The translations under genes were made by a program, and so were the position numbers. A DNA stretch of 64,000 nucleotides from Pseudoalteromonas sp. T1lg88 (lineage in GTDB: Bacteria; Pseudomonadota; Gammaproteobacteria; Enterobacterales; Alteromonadaceae). Positions 60,709 to 64,000 of the stretch are shown piece after piece. The stretch spans positions 186,001 to 250,000 of the forward strand of contig NZ_PQCF01000007.1 of the NCBI RefSeq assembly GCF_002964765.1. The letters run 5' to 3'. A model generated the notes under the pieces. The model was not told the DNA's origin. It ran no database searches and worked only from the letters and a program-made list of their open reading frames with translations. How positions within the stretch are numbered: position 1 is the first letter of the stretch; each line of letters starts with the position of its first letter.

Positions 60709-62507
60709 TTGCGGATCAGTGTCATAAAGGCGCCACCATATTTAGTTAACTTGCTAAAGCCGACTCCGGAAACCTTTAAAAACTCTGTGTCATTGGTGGG
60801 CATAGATTGTGCCATCTCCGCCAATGTCTTATCGGTAAAGACCACATAGGGCGGCACATCGTCTTCGTCGGCAAGTTGCTTACGCAAGGCGCGCAATTTG
60901 GCGAAAAGCTTCTTGTCGTAGTTAAACTGTGCCAGCTTATCCTGAGATACGTGCTGGGCCTGCAGCCGTGGCTCGGCCAGTTGCAGTTGGTACTCGCCCT
61001 TGAGTACCGGTCGCGCCGCCTCGGTCAGGCATAATATCGAGCCCTGGCTGATATCCTGATGCAGCAAGCCCTGATGCACCAGTTGGCGCAGGATACTGAG
61101 CCAGTATTCGCTGCTGTGATCCTTGCCTATGCCATAGGTGCTCAGGGTATGGTGGTTTAAATCGCGAATACGCTGGGTATTGGCGCCGCGCAGTAATTCA
61201 ACGATATAACCCAAACCAAATCTCTGACCGGCCCGATAGACACAAGAAAGCGCCTGCTGCGCTACTAAGGTGCCATCAAAACGTTGCGGCGGGTTAAGGC
61301 AAATATCGCAGTTGCCACAGGCTTCGCGCTGATATTCACTAAAGTAGTTAAGCAGGATTTGCCGGCGGCAGGTTTGTGCTTGGGCAAAGCTGGCCATGGC
61401 ATTAAAGCGCTGCTCTTCAACCCGGCGTCTTTGTTCGTCTTCGATATCTTCAAAAAAGCGTCTTACCCTGGGCACATCGGCAGGATCGAAATACATAATG
61501 GCCTCGGCGGCCAACCCGTCACGCCCGGCACGGCCGGTTTCCTGGTAGTAAGACTCGATATTTTTGGGGATATCGTAATGCACCACAAAGCGCACATTGA
61601 GTTTATTGATGCCCATGCCGAAGGCAACCGTGGCGACCACGATTTGAATATCATCCTTGGCAAAGGCGTTATGGACAAAATGGCGGGACTCGTTGCTCAT
61701 GCCCGCGTGGTAGCCGGCGACGTTGAGTCCGGACTCGCTCAGCTTTTGTGCCAGGTCATCGACTCGTTTGCGGCTGGTGCAATAGATGATGCCGCTCTGT
61801 CCGCTTTGGGTGCGCAGATAACGCAGCAACTGGGCAAAGGGCTTAAATTTTTCTTCCAGGGTGTAGCGAATATTGGGCCGGTCGAAACTACCGATATGGA
61901 TATAGGGGGAGATCAGCCCAAGCTGATTGACTATGTCCACGCGTGTGGCGCTGTCGGCGGTGGCCGTCAGTGCCATCATGGGCACCTGGGCAAAGCGCTG
62001 CTTTAACTCGCTTAAACGGAAATAATGGGGGCGGAAATCGTGCCCCCAATGAGAAACGCAGTGAGCCTCATCGACGGCAATTAAACTTAAATGCAAATAA
62101 CTCAGGCGCTCGAGGAACTCATATTGCAGCGCCTTTTCCGGGGCCACATACAAGAGCTTTAGCTCGCCATCATGGAGCTGCTGATAAACCAGTTGCTGCT
62201 CTTCACGACTCAGAGAGTTATTAATAAAGGCGGCCTTAACGCCTTGGGCATTAAGCTGAGTGACCTGATCCTGCATCAGTGAAATCAAGGGGGAAATCAC
62301 CAGAGTGAGCCCGGGCAATAACATGGCCGGCACTTGATAACAAAGGGATTTGCCACCGCCGGTAGGCATCAAAACGAGCGCGTCCTGGGCCGCCAGCACG
62401 GCGTTTATCACCTGCTGTTGACCGTCGCGAAACTGGCTATAACCAAAGACCTGTTGCAGTATTTGCTCTGGTGTTGGCTCGTTGAATAATGCGGATACAG
62501 TGCTCAT
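60690..62507 (-). CDS. recQ: ATP-dependent DNA helicase RecQ
   Basis: 605 residues. Helicase motifs: MPTGGGKSLCYQVPA (I), AVDEAHCVSHWGHDFRPHY (II, DEAH and aromatic-rich loop), ALTATA (III), QIVVATVAFGMGINK (V) and YYQETGRAGRDG (VI). The RecQ zinc site follows (CRRQILLNYF, CGNCDIC), a winged helix, and a C-terminal HRDC domain. It unwinds DNA in the RecF pathway and at stalled forks. In E. coli recQ also lies near yigI and rarD, the next two genes here. Confidence 0.97.
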   Translation of the reverse strand: MSTVSALFNEPTPEQILQQVFGYSQFRDGQQQVINAVLAAQDALVLMPTGGGKSLCYQVPAMLLPGLTLVISPLISLMQDQVTQLNAQGVKAAFINNSLSREEQQLVYQQLHDGELKLLYVAPEKALQYEFLERLSYLHLSLIAVDEAHCVSHWGHDFRPHYFRLSELKQRFAQVPMMALTATADSATRVDIVNQLGLISPYIHIGSFDRPNIRYTLEEKFKPFAQLLRYLRTQSGQSGIIYCTSRKRVDDLAQKLSESGLNVAGYHAGMSNESRHFVHNAFAKDDIQIVVATVAFGMGINKLNVRFVVHYDIPKNIESYYQETGRAGRDGLAAEAIMYFDPADVPRVRRFFEDIEDEQRRRVEEQRFNAMASFAQAQTCRRQILLNYFSEYQREACGNCDICLNPPQRFDGTLVAQQALSCVYRAGQRFGLGYIVELLRGANTQRIRDLNHHTLSTYGIGKDHSSEYWLSILRQLVHQGLLHQDISQGSILCLTEAARPVLKGEYQLQLAEPRLQAQHVSQDKLAQFNYDKKLFAKLRALRKQLADEDDVPPYVVFTDKTLAEMAQSMPTNDTEFLKVSGVGFSKLTKYGGAFMTLIRNYLSAE

Positions 62508-62637
62508 AGCGGGCTATTTTAGAGTCTTTTATTGACCTTGTCTGTAGCCGCAGCATTAAAGGCGAGAACTTTGCTTAAAAACTCATCTCGCGCTAGGATG
62601 AACTCATCTTACCAGTTTTATCAAGTTAGAGAATGCC

Positions 62638-63090
62638 ATGGATAAATCCTTTGCCTATGAGCAGTTAGCCCAGCTTTTTGTGCAAATGCCCTTTAGTCAG
62701 TTGTTGGGTATAGAGATAACTCATCTCGATGGCGAGTCGGCGCGCATTCATATGCCCTGGCGGGATGATTTAATCGGCAACCCCCAGCAACGAATTTTAC
62801 ACGGTGGGGTGATCTCCTCTTTGTTAGATACGGTAGGGGGAATTTTGGCGGCGGCTTCCGTGGTGGATAAGCTCGATGGTGAGCCGCTTACCAGTTTGAA
62901 AAGCAGGTTGGCTACCTTGGGCACCATAGACTTGCGCAGCGACTATTTACGCCCCGGCAAGGGCGAGCGTTTTAGCGCCAGTGCCGTGTTGATCCGCTCC
63001 GGTAATAAGGTGTGCGTGTGCCGTATGGAGCTGCATAATGAACTGGGAGTGCAAATCGCTTATGGCACAGGTACTTATTTAGTCGGATAG
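62638..63090 (+). CDS. yigI: YigI-like hotdog-fold thioesterase
   Basis: 150 residues, PaaI-type hotdog fold: FSQLLGIEITHLDG, then the catalytic helix region LHGGVISSLLDTVGGILAAAS. The last strand carries GNKVCVCRMELHN. YigI of E. coli has this size and neighbours (rarD, recQ) and acts on acyl-CoA; the acyl chain preference here is unknown. The start ATG 62638 matches the family start. Confidence 0.82.
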   Translation: MDKSFAYEQLAQLFVQMPFSQLLGIEITHLDGESARIHMPWRDDLIGNPQQRILHGGVISSLLDTVGGILAAASVVDKLDGEPLTSLKSRLATLGTIDLRSDYLRPGKGERFSASAVLIRSGNKVCVCRMELHNELGVQIAYGTGTYLVG

Positions 63091-63149
63091 TGCTGGCTCT
63101 GCGCCAAGTGCGCGCGTAAAATACGCTTTTTAGTCAGTATGGTTCCCTT

Positions 63150-64000
63150 ATGTCGTCCCATCCAGAGAAAAAAAAGGGCATGCTCTTTGCCGCATTAGCC
63201 TTTGTTATGTGGGGTTTCGCCCCGGTTTACTTTAAGCAACTGCTGCAGGTGCCGGCGCTGGAAATCCTAGTGCACCGCATCATTTGGTCAGTGTTATTTC
63301 TGCTGGTGATCGTCGCGCTGGCAAAGCAATGGCATAAGGTGCAGGCCATTATAGCTAAGCCCAAATACCTGAGTATGTTGTTGCTGAGTGCGTCTTTATT
63401 GGGTTTCAACTGGTGGCTGTTTATTTGGGCGGTGAATAATGATCATATGCTCGATGCCAGTCTGGGCTACTACATTAATCCTCTACTCAATGTGTTACTT
63501 GGGGTGACCTTTTTAGGTGAACGCTTGCGCCGCTGGCAATTAGCCGCCGTGGCCCTGGCGGTCACCGGGGTGCTGATCCAGGTGCTGAGTTTCGGCTCCT
63601 TCCCCGTGGTGGCCTTTGCCTTGGCCGGCTCTTTTGCTATTTATGGTTTGATCCGTAAGAAAATGCCGGTGGAGTCCTTACCCGGTTTGTTATTAGAAGC
63701 ACTGATTTTATTGCCGGCGGCACTGATTTATTGGTATTTAATGACCCCCACCGCAAGCTCGGATCTGACCAGCAACAGCTGGCAGCTTAATCTGCTGTTG
63801 ATCAGTGCCGGTGTGGTAACCACCTTGCCTTTATTGTGCTTTACCGCCGCCGCTAAGCGCTTGCAATACACCACCATAGGCTTTTTCCAATATATAGGTC
63901 CGAGCCTGATGTTTATGCTGGCGGTGTTGTTTTATGGCGAAGTATTCGATGTACAGAGGATGATCACCTTTGCCTGTATCTGGGTGGCGCTGGTTATCTT
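63150..64000 (+). CDS. rarD: RarD, EamA-family transporter (3' end outside window)
   Basis: The frame is open from ATG 63150 to the right edge, 283 codons of about 300. MLFAALAFVMWGFAPVYFKQLLQVPALEIL, in part, is the RarD start; NWWLFIWAVNNDHMLDASLGYYINPLLNVLLG is the EamA repeat signature, in part. Ten membrane helices are expected. RarD (chloramphenicol-sensitive protein) is an inner-membrane permease of uncertain substrate. It follows yigI, as in E. coli. Confidence 0.92.
   Translation, partial: MSSHPEKKKGMLFAALAFVMWGFAPVYFKQLLQVPALEILVHRIIWSVLFLLVIVALAKQWHKVQAIIAKPKYLSMLLLSASLLGFNWWLFIWAVNNDHMLDASLGYYINPLLNVLLGVTFLGERLRRWQLAAVALAVTGVLIQVLSFGSFPVVAFALAGSFAIYGLIRKKMPVESLPGLLLEALILLPAALIYWYLMTPTASSDLTSNSWQLNLLLISAGVVTTLPLLCFTAAAKRLQYTTIGFFQYIGPSLMFMLAVLFYGEVFDVQRMITFACIWVALVI

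Overview
The window reads as chromosomal DNA of a gammaproteobacterium of the Alteromonadales/Shewanella type. The evidence is an uninterrupted ndk-rlmN-pilF-rodZ-ispG-hisS-yfgM-bamB-der block, a thrLABC operon with a classical leader, a Shewanella-like GH109 enzyme, DUF3545 and DUF3630-type small proteins, a proteobacterial-dedicated-sortase type two-component pair, a GlyGly-CTERM protease and large TonB-dependent receptors. I cannot name the genus. Almost everything is core or stable accessory genome. I see no prophage, transposase, integrase or CRISPR array.

Layout. 1-2.1 kb: end of an APH-fold sugar-kinase-like gene and a Tat-exported GH109 lipoprotein, probably amino-sugar related. 2.1-5.4 kb: a REP-like element, a small secreted protein behind a sigma-54-like promoter with two palindromic upstream sites, ferredoxin YfhL, a glycerate-kinase-like protein and TrhP. 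5.6-16.5 kb: the conserved block from ndk to der. PilF carries a long low-complexity linker and two LysM domains, and ispG is broken near its 5' end by one missing base. 16.5-22.3 kb: an M49-like lipoprotein peptidase, an HDOD protein, RdgC and an orphan sensor kinase. 22.6-27.6 kb: thrL attenuator and thrABC. 27.6-31.4 kb: ung, a DUF3545 protein, transaldolase, yaaA and two small secreted proteins.

31.6-35.5 kb: the GlrK-QseG-GlrR (QseE-G-F) membrane-stress system and a DUF1543 protein. 35.5-44.3 kb: a PdsS/PdsR-type two-component system facing a roughly 1715-residue subtilisin-family protease, which has a C-terminal GlyGly-CTERM anchor and one frameshift. 44.4-46.2 kb: a likely thiamine uptake and salvage operon (thiamine-binding protein, PnuT-type transporter, kinase). 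46.2-54 kb: a TPR-sulfotransferase, two TonB-dependent receptors on opposite strands, tRNA-Arg(CCG) and a 740-base intergenic stretch with strong inverted repeats. 54-58.3 kb: a Rof-like protein, ZntB, a protease-like protein with RimK and an AspA/AstE-like hydrolase, and a small MscS channel. 58.4-64 kb: an Omp85-family protein, a DUF3630-like protein, a cytochrome c, RecQ, a YigI-like thioesterase and the start of rarD.

Best leads: the PilF-LysM fusion; the PdsS/PdsR pair with no sortase in view beside a rhombosortase-type substrate; the sigma-54-like promoter with tandem palindromes before a tiny secreted protein, in a window that also encodes a sigma-54 activator; the 17-bp perfect inverted repeat upstream of a TonB receptor; and two single-base frameshifts (ispG, protease) that look more like sequence errors than biology. 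All function calls come from reading motifs and remembered family resemblance; no database search was run.
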